This document shows positions 6,730-13,861 of a stretch of DNA of 19,530 nucleotides, in pieces (position 1 is the stretch's first letter; each line of letters starts with the position of its first letter). The notes under the pieces were generated by a model. The model did not search any database, was not told the DNA's origin, and saw nothing but the letters and a program-made list of their open reading frames with translations. This DNA comes from Micavibrio sp. UBA1672. GTDB lineage: Bacteria > Pseudomonadota > Alphaproteobacteria > Micavibrionales > Micavibrionaceae. The stretch lies in assembly GCA_002320665.1 (NCBI GenBank), contig DCKO01000027.1, forward strand, positions 1-19,530, given 5' to 3'. Made by a program: the position numbers and the translations under genes.

Positions 6730-9134
6730 TATTGAGTTCTCCTTTGAATAAAAAGCCCAAGCCAGTCTTCAGGGTTAGGGCTGGTTTCAGAGATAATTTG
6801 ATCCATAAGATTGACGCTTTCGGTGCGCCCTGAAAGCACAGCAATGAAATCATCCATGCCGCTCAGATCAAGGCGGGCGATAACGGAGTCGCTGCCATGT
6901 TTAATGAGAAAGCAGCGTGATTCCGGTGATATTTCACGGATGAGTTTGAGTTCGTGATGGGTAAGACCAAAGCCTTTACAGTAATCTTCTTCGGAGGCCT
7001 TATTATTGGGCAAGAACACTTGCGTTGGTGATTGCTCGATGATCGTATCGCCAACATCAGAATTAAGGGCATCACGAACCGATTGGGTAGCAAAGCCCAG
7101 AATACCGTTTTGCTTACGGATTGTTTTCATCCAATCTTTGATACGGTATGTGAAAACCGGATCATCAAGCATTTTCCAGCCCTCATCGAGCATGATGATG
7201 GTCTTTTGCCCATCCATGAGCGCTGAAATCCGATGAAAAATATACATGAGCCAAGGTGCGCGTGAGGAGGCATCATCCAAGATTGAGGTCAGATCAAAAC
7301 CAAGCGTGGAATTGCCAAGCGAAAGGGTGTCTTCTTCATTATCAAAGAGCCATGCTTTTTCGCCTTGGCTGTGCCATTTGGCTATTCTGGCTGATAGGGA
7401 ATACGCATCCCCTGAATCATATCCTGCCAAAAGCTCTGAAAAATACCGAAGCCGCCTGTGATGGGGCGGTGTTTCAAAATTGGCTTTGATAGCATCGCTT
7501 AGAATATCGCTTTCCTGTGGCGATAATTTAGCGCCGCCATCTGACGTAATAATCAAATCGAGCCAGTCTTTTAAAAAAGCTCTGTTTGCAGGCGTATCAT
7601 CAATTTGCAGAGGGTTTAGGCCAGTTGGCTCACCAGAAATAACATTGGTATAATCCCCGCCAATCGCGCGAATGAAAATTTCTGCGCCGCGATCTTTATC
7701 AAAATAGACTGATCTTGGTTTTACGCGCTGCGCTTGCGCCATGAGGAAGGTGAGTAGGACTGTTTTACCCGTTCCGGTCGGACCGATCACAGTAAAATTG
7801 CCGACATCGCGCTCATGGAAATTAAACCAATAAGGCGTTCCAGAGGTCGTCTCTAACCGCGTGATGGCCTCACCCCAATGGTTGCCTGTTTTGCTTCCAG
7901 CCGGAAATGTGTGCAGGCTGGCAAAACTTGCAAAATTCTTATTAGAAATCAATGAACGCCTTGCAATATAGCTGAAATTCCCCGGCAGATTAGCCCAAAA
8001 TGCAGGTTCTAAATTGACATCTTCTCGCGCGGAGATAAGCCCGATATTGGTAAAAACGCTCAAAATATCGCTAATTCCAAAATCGAGCCTGTCTTTATTG
8101 GGTGCATGGACGGTGAGTGAAATATGATGCTCGCCAAAGGTCGAGAGGCCGGAGGCCAGATCATTACGCGCATCTTGAATGTCCAGAATAAGGCTTTCTG
8201 CTCCTGATTCCGTTGCAATCATTTTTCGCTCAGCCTCATTCATGGCAGAAAGTGAGGTTTGCCGATCGACAAAGCCGAAACTCTGACACAGAATAAATTC
8301 ATGGGGCAGGGCAAGAAGATTATCAAGCATTCCTGCGCCTGTGGTGGAAGCGTACTCTTTTACTGATAAGACGGCGCCGAGCTTGATGTCATTGGGCGCG
8401 GCGCCTCTTAATTCAAATGTTTCACGACCAAAGGAAATGCGCTTTTCAGGTAAATAACTGGCGATTGATTGTTCCGGCAGTCTCACCTTCTTATTCTCAA
8501 AATTAATCAGATATGAAAGGAAGGATAGATTTTCCGAATAAAAGCCGTGATCGTCTTTTTGCACGCTGAGCAGCTTGGGCTTATAGGGTTTGAGGGTGGA
8601 AAGGATGTTATTGACCGCTTCATTAAGAGCGCGGAGATTTTCAGCCTCATTTTGTTTTTGATGGTCTTTATCAACTTTGGAGAACAATGTCCGGCTGAGT
8701 TCAGACATTAGGCCAATTTTACTTTTGGCTGGTCTTCGAATGATGGTGATATACTGCTCATTCACAAACATCTTCTTCGTGCTGAGCTTCTTTTGATAGG
8801 CGCGGTCGAGATCGCCGCAGAATTGATTGTCAAAATGGGAATCTAGCTGGTCAAAGACCTGCCTTCGAATAGTGTGCTGATAAATGGCAAATCGGGAATT
8901 GCTGATCCCTCTTAATAATGTGGCACGGATGTTTTTGCGGCTATCCAAATCAACCTGATCAGACGTTTCAAAAGGGAGACCTTCAACTTTGATAATTTTT
9001 AGAAGATAGCCTGCTTTGGTTTTGAGTGTAGTATCGTTTAAGTGACGAGAGTAGGGAATGAAAGACTCGACAGAGATCTCACGTTTTGCAACATGACCGT
9101 ATCTCATATCTTCTTTTCTCGCCGCTTTCAGCAT
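6729..9134 (-). CDS. virB4: VirB4 secretion ATPase
   Basis: Largest ATPase of the apparatus, needed for pilus biogenesis and substrate transfer at the inner membrane. It is 801 aa, a normal length for VirB4. The N-terminal CagE/TrbE/VirB type domain starts with RYGHVAKREISVESFIPYSRH and contains RGISNSRFAIYQHTIRR. The C-terminal RecA-like domain has Walker A GPTGTGKT (451-458), FDKDRG just after it, Walker B IIMLDEGW (646-653) and the conserved TQSVRDAL motif (683-690). All catalytic elements are intact. ATG at 9132-9134 lies 15 bp after the virB3 stop with an AAAGGA site. The 3' end overlaps the virB5 GTG by one base. Confidence 0.97.
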   Translation of the reverse strand: MLKAARKEDMRYGHVAKREISVESFIPYSRHLNDTTLKTKAGYLLKIIKVEGLPFETSDQVDLDSRKNIRATLLRGISNSRFAIYQHTIRRQVFDQLDSHFDNQFCGDLDRAYQKKLSTKKMFVNEQYITIIRRPAKSKIGLMSELSRTLFSKVDKDHQKQNEAENLRALNEAVNNILSTLKPYKPKLLSVQKDDHGFYSENLSFLSYLINFENKKVRLPEQSIASYLPEKRISFGRETFELRGAAPNDIKLGAVLSVKEYASTTGAGMLDNLLALPHEFILCQSFGFVDRQTSLSAMNEAERKMIATESGAESLILDIQDARNDLASGLSTFGEHHISLTVHAPNKDRLDFGISDILSVFTNIGLISAREDVNLEPAFWANLPGNFSYIARRSLISNKNFASFASLHTFPAGSKTGNHWGEAITRLETTSGTPYWFNFHERDVGNFTVIGPTGTGKTVLLTFLMAQAQRVKPRSVYFDKDRGAEIFIRAIGGDYTNVISGEPTGLNPLQIDDTPANRAFLKDWLDLIITSDGGAKLSPQESDILSDAIKANFETPPHHRRLRYFSELLAGYDSGDAYSLSARIAKWHSQGEKAWLFDNEEDTLSLGNSTLGFDLTSILDDASSRAPWLMYIFHRISALMDGQKTIIMLDEGWKMLDDPVFTYRIKDWMKTIRKQNGILGFATQSVRDALNSDVGDTIIEQSPTQVFLPNNKASEEDYCKGFGLTHHELKLIREISPESRCFLIKHGSDSVIARLDLSGMDDFIAVLSGRTESVNLMDQIISETSPNPEDWLGLFIQRRTQ

Positions 9135-9149
9135 TGAGGATTAATCCTT

Positions 9150-9458
9150 TCATGGTTTATAGCTGTTTGATTTCCAAAACGCTCTGTTTTGTATCGGGCC
9201 GCACCTCGTTAATTTTGTAATGTATATGCTCATCCAGTGAGGCTCTTTTTCTGTCAAAATATACGCTGCGATATGGAGCGGAATGCAGACGCTTAAGAAA
9301 AAGAGGGCTTTGCCTGTGAGCGAAGAAAAGGCAATCATACCAATCCCAAAGAGGATAAAATTGATCCCGAAAAACTCCATAGGAACACCCAATACAAGTG
9401 GTGGCCTTGTCATACCGACAAATAGGGGATCTAAATCTTGATTGTCTTTAAACTCCAT
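9150..9458 (-). CDS. virB3: VirB3 inner-membrane protein
   Basis: Short membrane protein that partners VirB4 in pilus assembly. It is 102 aa with the family layout DPLFVGMTRPPLVLGVPMEFFGINF followed by two hydrophobic segments (about residues 27-45 and 46-67) and an aromatic/basic C-terminus with HWMSIYITKL. ATG at 9456-9458 is chosen over a GTG two codons earlier: the ribosome site TAAAGGG, overlapping the virB2 stop, is 9 bp from the ATG but only 3 bp from the GTG. It sits between virB2 and virB4, as is usual. Confidence 0.93.
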   Translation of the reverse strand: MEFKDNQDLDPLFVGMTRPPLVLGVPMEFFGINFILFGIGMIAFSSLTGKALFFLSVCIPLHIAAYILTEKEPHWMSIYITKLTRCGPIQNRAFWKSNSYKP

Positions 9459-9471
9459 AAGCACCAGCCCT

Positions 9472-9762
9472 TTAAAGTGAGCCGGCTATGCTGTCCACAA
9501 TCGCAGGAGCGCCAAATACGAGAATAATACCGCCGATAACAGAGGCTGCTATCCCCCAGGCCAAACGTCCTGTCATCCAAAGAATGCCTAGTCCAACAAC
9601 CGCTATAATTGCAATGATCCGTGCCCAGGTATTGGTCAACAGATTCATTAAAGCGTTTAGAAAATTTGTTCCTGAATCAAATAGGGCTTGTGCGTGAGCC
9701 GCTTCAGGATATGAGACCAGTATCAATGATATTAATAAAAATAAAATATACCGGTTCTTCAT
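9472..9762 (-). CDS. virB2: VirB2 major pilin precursor
   Basis: Prepilin of the conjugative pilus. It is 96 aa, with a long signal sequence cleaved near AHA|QA (about residue 24), leaving a roughly 72-residue pilin. The mature chain has two hydrophobic helices, WARIIAIIAVVGLGILWM and IAASVIGGIILVFGAPAIV, joined by the short positive loop TGRLAWG, the usual VirB2/TrbC arrangement. First gene of the transfer operon. ATG at 9760-9762 has an AAGGAT site 5 bp upstream, and no co-directional gene precedes it. Confidence 0.94.
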   Translation of the reverse strand: MKNRYILFLLISLILVSYPEAAHAQALFDSGTNFLNALMNLLTNTWARIIAIIAVVGLGILWMTGRLAWGIAASVIGGIILVFGAPAIVDSIAGSL

Positions 9763-10031
9763 AGTGCATCCTTACTCATAATTGAATTTTTTATAAATTC
9801 ATAAAAAGGCACTGTGCAGCAATTTCAACGACTTTCACCTCAAAGTTAATAAATTCAGTAAAATTATACGCATCAGGTTGAATCCCGTTTAGTCAAATGA
9901 AAATCCCGATAATGATCTTAACAAAAGCGCGCGCATGTCTTGGTAGAGCTAAAGATTGGGAGACATGCCAAATAAATGATGGGGTTTGATACTTTGGCTG
10001 TGCTTGCAAACCACACGAATGGACTAAAAAA
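9763..10031. promoter_or_regulatory. Divergent regulatory region between virB2 and the XRE repressor
   Basis: This 269-bp gap separates the leftward virB operon from the rightward repressor gene, so it must hold both promoters. It is AT-rich next to virB2 and contains a direct repeat ATAAATTCA at 9793-9801 and 9849-9857. A possible leftward promoter is TTGAAA (9828-9823, minus strand) with TATGAA (9803-9798) at 19-bp spacing; a perfect minus-strand TATAAT (9868-9863) has no well-spaced -35. Inverted repeats lie nearer the repressor gene (separate entries). No convincing rightward promoter was identified. Confidence 0.5.
9933..9968. repeat. Inverted repeat GCATGTCT-N20-AGACATGC, candidate operator
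   Basis: Perfect 8-bp arms at 9933-9940 and 9961-9968 separated by 20 bp, about 64 bp before the repressor start. The spacing places the half-sites on one DNA face, as expected for a dimeric regulator, or the arms could form a hairpin. A second, weaker inverted repeat GGTTTG/CAAACC (9983-9988 and 10007-10012) and a GCCAAA/TTTGGC pair (9967-9972 and 9993-9998) lie just downstream. Autoregulation by the adjacent XRE protein is inferred. An 8-bp match at such spacing could also arise by chance in a gap of this size. Confidence 0.35.
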
Positions 10032-10427
10032 ATGGAGCAAGCAAAACCAAAAAATACAGATTTCAATACGAAATTAGGCAAGAAGCTGAGTTTTCTTCGT
10101 CAGAACCGGAGCCTTTCCCAAGGAGAATTGGGAGATTTATTAGGTGTTCGGGCACAGCAAATACATAAATACGAAACAGGCGAAAACCGATTAACGGTTG
10201 AGAGACTCAAAGACTGTGCCGATGTTTTGGGCGTTTCTATGAATTACTTCTTCATCGATAAAAATGGCCCTTTCAATACCGAGGATAATGAGCTTCTTCA
10301 GCTTGTAAGCGAATTTTACAGCGTTCCGAGTGACGTCAGAGTTGAATTTTTAGCTTTAGTGCGAAAACTCCGGCAGTTTTCGCAGCAATATCAAAATTCC
10401 TATAGTGAAGTGGAGGAGACTGATTGA
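10032..10427 (+). CDS. XRE-family HTH transcriptional regulator
   Basis: A 131-aa DNA-binding protein with a Cro/C1-type helix-turn-helix at about residues 14-70. Helices read KLSFLRQNRSLSQGELGDLLGV and RAQQIHKYETGENRLT, followed by LKDCADVLGVSMNYFF. This is the compact repressor type common in alphaproteobacterial phage and plasmid regions. The C-terminal part (about 75-131) is acidic and helical and could dimerise. Divergent orientation to virB2 suggests that it controls the transfer operon and itself. The ribosome site is weak (GGAC, about 8 bp before the ATG). The TGA overlaps the next gene's ATG (TGATG). The regulatory target is inferred, not shown. Confidence 0.9.
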   Translation: MEQAKPKNTDFNTKLGKKLSFLRQNRSLSQGELGDLLGVRAQQIHKYETGENRLTVERLKDCADVLGVSMNYFFIDKNGPFNTEDNELLQLVSEFYSVPSDVRVEFLALVRKLRQFSQQYQNSYSEVEETD

Positions 10428-10894
10428 TGAATGTCATAAAGTATACAATTTCAGCTCTTCTGGCTGTATTCGTTTTAAGTCCTTCCTCTGGCTATTCTGC
10501 CAGCCAAGACGCTTGTGCGATTTGGATATGTTTGCCAGGAGGGTTTCCATCAGGATGCAGCGGTGCTTACAGCGAATTTAAAAAACGTATCAAAAAGGGC
10601 AGAGATCCGCTTCCAAGGCTATCGTCATGTACGACCGGCCCAAATGGAGAAAAGGTAGATGGTCATTATCAGCTTGGATATGAGAGGTTTGAGCCATGCG
10701 ATGATGGTTATGTTCTGCGTGAACGATCGCAGGGATATAGAGCTATTGAGGGAGCTTGTTACAGGCAATTCTGTGCGCCGTCACAATTTCAGGATAATTC
10801 AAGCTGTCAAAACTATACTGCGGTTTTAAGGCCTAAGCCATATTACGTGAAAATGTGGGTGAATGGTGATTATTTGGGGCAATATTTTTATTAG
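10427..10894 (+). CDS. Secreted cysteine-rich TrbM/KikA-like conjugation protein
   Basis: 155 aa with a signal peptide (about residues 1-25, cleavage near YSA|SQ). The mature chain has eight cysteines, an even number suited to disulfides in the periplasm. The segment DACAIWICLPGGFPSGC followed by an aromatic helix and LSSC closely follows the Cys pattern of TrbM/KikA proteins, accessory factors of conjugation (compare ACEALLCLSTG..P..C). The rest (YERFEPCDDGYVLRE, ACYRQFC) I do not recognise. ATG at 10427-10429 overlaps the repressor TGA by one base and has GGAGGA upstream, so translation is coupled to the regulator; a TTG one codon earlier is less likely. The family call rests on pattern recognition only. 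Confidence 0.6.
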   Translation: MNVIKYTISALLAVFVLSPSSGYSASQDACAIWICLPGGFPSGCSGAYSEFKKRIKKGRDPLPRLSSCTTGPNGEKVDGHYQLGYERFEPCDDGYVLRERSQGYRAIEGACYRQFCAPSQFQDNSSCQNYTAVLRPKPYYVKMWVNGDYLGQYFY

Positions 10895-10955
10895 AAATTA
10901 GCAATGCTGAGTTTAATTGTTGATTTAGTAACTCTTCAGTGATAATGTGATCACT
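10895..10955 (+). promoter_or_regulatory. Candidate promoter of the metal-efflux genes
   Basis: The 61-bp gap before the first metal-related gene contains TTGATT (10920-10925) and GATAAT (10941-10946). Their 15-bp spacing is shorter than ideal; a 17-bp reading gives TAATGT as the -10. The palindrome GTGATCAC (10947-10954) overlaps the expected start region and touches the ATG, where a repressor could act. No intrinsic terminator after the upstream gene is evident, so read-through is possible. Confidence 0.3.
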
Positions 10956-11273
10956 ATGAGCAAGTTTATTTTACTATTTACAGCATTTACTATGATCGTC
11001 TCCGTGACGGTCTGCGCTTCGCATGCTGCTCATGCCAGTGTTGATACGGACACGGAAATCTCCATAAGCGTTGATGCCGACAGCTCAGAGGATACCTCCC
11101 TGGGCAGTAATGGCTGCGATATGTCTTGCGGAGGATGTTGTATCCATCATGCTATTGACACTTCTCACAGCAACAACCTAGCCTCTGCAGGTCAAGGAAA
11201 GCTGCTTATGCCCGATACCACTCTGTTTGTATCGGATGTTATTTCCGGCCTCAAACGCCCTCCCAGAGCTTAA
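10956..11273 (+). CDS. Small exported Cys/His protein upstream of czcCBA (CzcI-like or DUF2946-like)
   Basis: 105 aa with a signal peptide (about residues 1-28, ending SHAAHA|S). It is followed by an acidic Ser/Asp stretch, a metal-ligand-rich centre GCDMSCGGCCIHH, and a C-terminus GLKRPPRA. Small periplasmic proteins with a Cys/His cluster and an LxRPPRA ending commonly precede czc/cus efflux operons and are thought to bind metal or tune induction (CzcI is one example). I place it in that loose group by layout and motif, not by a firm family match. ATG at 10956 is chosen so that the signal peptide begins normally; an in-frame GTG lies three codons upstream. Neither has a clear ribosome site. 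Confidence 0.7.
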   Translation: MSKFILLFTAFTMIVSVTVCASHAAHASVDTDTEISISVDADSSEDTSLGSNGCDMSCGGCCIHHAIDTSHSNNLASAGQGKLLMPDTTLFVSDVISGLKRPPRA

Positions 11274-11277
11274 TTTT

Positions 11278-11378
11278 ATAAGGCGTAGTGTATCTGCTCA
11301 CTGACGAATGTCATGCGCAGGTATGTTTTTGCGACCTTATTCTTCAAGACTGCGCTTTTATATCAAGCGCCGCCTTAT
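11278..11378 (+). ncRNA. Candidate structured leader (three-way junction) before czcC
   Basis: The 135-nt space between the Cys/His protein and czcC contains nested complementary segments. P1 is ATAAGGCG (11278-11285) with CGCCTTAT (11371-11378). P2 is CTGC/GCAG (11294-11297 and 11317-11320) enclosing TGAC-GAAT-GTCA (11302-11313). P3 is GCGCTT-N7-AAGCGC (11352-11370), which abuts the 3' strand of P1 with no unpaired base. A second CCTTAT at 11381-11386 could compete for the P1 5' strand. The ribosome site AAGGA of czcC follows closely. No matching known riboswitch was recognised, and folding was not computed. Confidence 0.3.
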
Positions 11379-11408
11379 CCCCTTATTGACCCAAAAAAGG
11401 AAACTATA

Positions 11409-12692
11409 ATGAAAAAACTACTCTATACTTCTGCGTTGGCTGTTCTTTTGTGGCAACCGACACTCGCTGGAGCCGAGACGCTGGATAAACAGGCGGCACT
11501 CCAGAGAGCTTTGCAGAACAACCCGACCTATAAGGCGGCGCTGGCGAATATTGATGCGGCGGACGGATCACGCCTTCAGGCCTCTTTACCACCGAACCCC
11601 GATGCCGTTTTTGAGATTGAAAACTTCGCCGGAGAGGATGAAAATGAAGGTTTTGACGGCGCTGAACTCACACTTGGCATTGAGCAAACAATTGAGATGG
11701 GCGGCAAGCGTAGCAACCGCACCAAGGTTGCCGATTTTTCATTTCAAATATCAAAAGAACAAGCCAAAGCGCAAGCCTTAAGTCTTCTGGCGGAAACCGA
11801 ATATGCTTTTATTCGCGTGGCGGTGGCGCAGGAGCGCATGGCACTGGCCGATAAGCGCCTTGATTTGGCCGATAAAACCCACAGCATCGTTAAAAAACGC
11901 ATTGGCGCTGCAAAAGCAGCAGACATTCAACACACCAAAGCCGATATTGAACGGGCAGCGGCAGAAGTTGAAAAGCGTAAAACACAAAAGGAACTGGTGA
12001 CGGCACAGAATGATCTGGCGCGGTTGCTGGGGGTTATGGATGCGTCCGGTCTTGATATTGAAACCGATTTAGGCGCATTGCCCGATCTGATTGAGAAGCA
12101 AGCGCTTCTCGATGCTTTAAAAAATGCCCCGCAATCACAGGCACAGGAATTTGCCAAAATGCAAGCGCGATCGTCTCTTGATTTGGCGCGATCGCAGGGC
12201 GTTCCTGATCCGACCTTTGGTCTGGGTGTCCGGCGTTTTAATGAAAATGACAGCACGGCTCTGGTCGCGAGCCTGTCCTTTCCCATCCCCGTTTTTAACC
12301 GCAATCAGGGCGGCATTGCCGAAGCCAAGGCCAATATGATCAAGGCCGATGCGCAAAGCTATGCTGCCGGATTGTCTTTACGGCAATCCGCAATTCAGGC
12401 ATGGGAAAGCCTCGCTTCCTCACTGGAAGAAACCAGCCGTTATCAGAACGAGATTATTCCAAGCGCACGTAAAGCTTACAGCCAAGCCGATGACGGATAT
12501 GGACGCGGTGCTTTTACGTTTCTGGATCTGCTTGATGCGCAGCGCACTTTGTATGAAGTGCAGGAAGCGCGTCTGGACAGCCTGTTAAGCGTTTATGAAG
12601 CCAAGGCACAAACCGATTTTCTGATGGGAACGCATAAGCCTCTTATCGAAAAGCTCTCTCAAGCACATATGAAAGGACAAACCAATGAATAG
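11409..12692 (+). CDS. czcC: CzcC-type outer-membrane efflux channel
   Basis: TolC-like outer-membrane factor of the CzcCBA pump. It is 427 aa with a signal peptide (MKKLLYTSALAVLLW...AGA|E, about 1-23) and two OEP repeats. The first begins LDKQAALQRALQNNPTYKAALANIDAADG; LPPNPDAVFEIENF and TLGIEQTIEMGGKR are CzcC/CusC-type motifs. The second repeat includes SQGVPDPTFGLGVRRF, SFPIPVFNRNQGGIAEAKA and YGRGAFTFLDLLDAQRTL. The ATG at 11409 follows AAGGA by 7-8 bp; an upstream in-frame start at 11313 would add 32 residues before the signal peptide and lacks a ribosome site. The gene overlaps czcB by 8 bp. Confidence 0.93.
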   Translation: MKKLLYTSALAVLLWQPTLAGAETLDKQAALQRALQNNPTYKAALANIDAADGSRLQASLPPNPDAVFEIENFAGEDENEGFDGAELTLGIEQTIEMGGKRSNRTKVADFSFQISKEQAKAQALSLLAETEYAFIRVAVAQERMALADKRLDLADKTHSIVKKRIGAAKAADIQHTKADIERAAAEVEKRKTQKELVTAQNDLARLLGVMDASGLDIETDLGALPDLIEKQALLDALKNAPQSQAQEFAKMQARSSLDLARSQGVPDPTFGLGVRRFNENDSTALVASLSFPIPVFNRNQGGIAEAKANMIKADAQSYAAGLSLRQSAIQAWESLASSLEETSRYQNEIIPSARKAYSQADDGYGRGAFTFLDLLDAQRTLYEVQEARLDSLLSVYEAKAQTDFLMGTHKPLIEKLSQAHMKGQTNE

Positions 12693-13833
12693 AAAATATT
12701 TAACACTTGTAGTCATGGGGCTTGCGCTATTTGCGTGGCAACTGACACCAGTCATGATCGGCTCTGCAAAAGCGGAAACGGAATTCCATGACGATCACGG
12801 AGGCCATGACGAGCAAAAAGGCCACGGCCATGATGACGGGCATGAGCATGAAGATGGTCACGATGAAACCGATGGCGACGATCACAGCGATGATCATGCC
12901 GAGGATGGTGATTCACATGACGACCACGGGCATGATAGCCATGAAAAAGAAGACAGCCACGATGATCACGGCCATGGCGGTCATGATGATCATGGCGATG
13001 AACACGGCGAACATGAGGAAGGTAAAGCCGAAATTTCGCCCGATGCTGCCAAGTTGACAGGCATTCAGGTTCAACAGGCCGGATCTGCTCTTGTGGCGAT
13101 GACAACGCCGCTGACCGGACGCATTACACTGAATGAAAACACAACCGCCAATGTCCGCGCACGCTTTCCAGGCTTTGTGAAAGCTGTGCATGTTAATCTG
13201 GGCGATACAGTGACAAAAGGCCAGAAACTGGCAACGGTTGAGAGCAATGAAAGCCTGAAAATCTATAGCGTCACCGCACCGATTGATGGTGTGATCCTAA
13301 GACGCGAAACCAATATTGGTGATGTTACGGATGGCAAGGAGCTGTTCGTGATTGCTGACCTTTCAACGGTCTGGGCGAAATACCACATCTTCCCGCGTGA
13401 TGTTGCCAATATTAAAAAAGGCCAGCCCGTGGTGGTGCATACATTGGATGAAAAAACGAGCCAGAACGCGCAAATCTCCATGCTGTTCCCGACCACCGAT
13501 GCATTGAGCCAGACGGTGATTGCGATTGCAGAGCTTCCCAATGAAAAGGGCGTGTGGCGACCAGGCATGACAATTGAAGGCGATATTAAGGTTGGTGAAA
13601 AACAGGCCGCTATCGCTGTACCGCGCGATGCCCTTCAATTTATGGAAGACCAGCAAGTCGTGTTTGTAAAAAGTGGCAACACGTATGAACCACGCCCTGT
13701 GAGCGTGGGTATGACCGGAACGGATAACGCCGAGATCACCTCCGGCCTGAAACGCGGCGAAACCTATGTGAGCGCCGGAAGCTTTGTCATTAAGGCCGAT
13801 ATCCTAAAAGGTACAGCCGCCCACGAACATTAA
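12685..13833 (+). CDS. czcB: CzcB-type periplasmic adaptor with His/Asp-rich N-terminal arm
   Basis: Membrane fusion protein linking the RND pump to the outer-membrane channel. It is 382 aa with an N-terminal export signal (about 1-30, ending KA|ET). A low-complexity arm at about residues 35-113 holds 21 histidines among Asp, Glu and Gly, a likely metal-binding or buffering segment. The adaptor core follows: ARFPGFVKAVHVNLGDTVTKGQKLATVES (lipoyl-like half), ITAPIDG-type turn TAPIDGVILRR, IADLSTVWAKYHIFPRDVANI (beta barrel) and VPRDALQF with GLKRGETYVSAGSFVIKAD (membrane-proximal domain). It starts inside the czcC end, with AAAGGA upstream. The long His arm is a CzcB hallmark and favours Zn/Co/Cd over Cu. 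Confidence 0.94.
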   Translation: MNRKYLTLVVMGLALFAWQLTPVMIGSAKAETEFHDDHGGHDEQKGHGHDDGHEHEDGHDETDGDDHSDDHAEDGDSHDDHGHDSHEKEDSHDDHGHGGHDDHGDEHGEHEEGKAEISPDAAKLTGIQVQQAGSALVAMTTPLTGRITLNENTTANVRARFPGFVKAVHVNLGDTVTKGQKLATVESNESLKIYSVTAPIDGVILRRETNIGDVTDGKELFVIADLSTVWAKYHIFPRDVANIKKGQPVVVHTLDEKTSQNAQISMLFPTTDALSQTVIAIAELPNEKGVWRPGMTIEGDIKVGEKQAAIAVPRDALQFMEDQQVVFVKSGNTYEPRPVSVGMTGTDNAEITSGLKRGETYVSAGSFVIKADILKGTAAHEH

Positions 13834-13861
13834 ATCTCCCGCGATATAGAGGATACACCCA

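Noticed and set aside
9863..9896. Minus-strand promoter TTGACT (9896-9891) with TATAAT (9868-9863) for virB2
   Set aside because: The spacer is 22 bp, too long for a standard sigma-70 promoter; kept only as a note in the regulatory region.
11352..11380. Intrinsic terminator at the GCGCTT/AAGCGC hairpin
   Set aside because: The hairpin is not followed by a T-run; the sequence after it is CGCCTTATCCCC.
11278..11408. Known NiCo (czcD) riboswitch in the czcC leader
   Set aside because: That class forms a four-way junction with conserved purine-rich loops that I could not match here; only a generic three-stem arrangement is visible.
11313..11408. Upstream start for czcC adding 32 residues
   Set aside because: The added residues precede a normal signal peptide and have no ribosome site; the ATG at 11409 does.
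12785..13020. Repeated catgatgatcacgg-like units resembling a tandem or CRISPR repeat array
   Set aside because: Units are irregular, in frame and encode the His/Asp arm of CzcB; there are no unique spacers of constant length and no cas genes.
12752..13191. Open frames on the minus strand and other plus frames opposite czcB, rich in His/Arg or Met/Thr
   Set aside because: They are by-products of the repetitive His/Asp codons of czcB; the czcB frame carries the adaptor domains and correct operon spacing.
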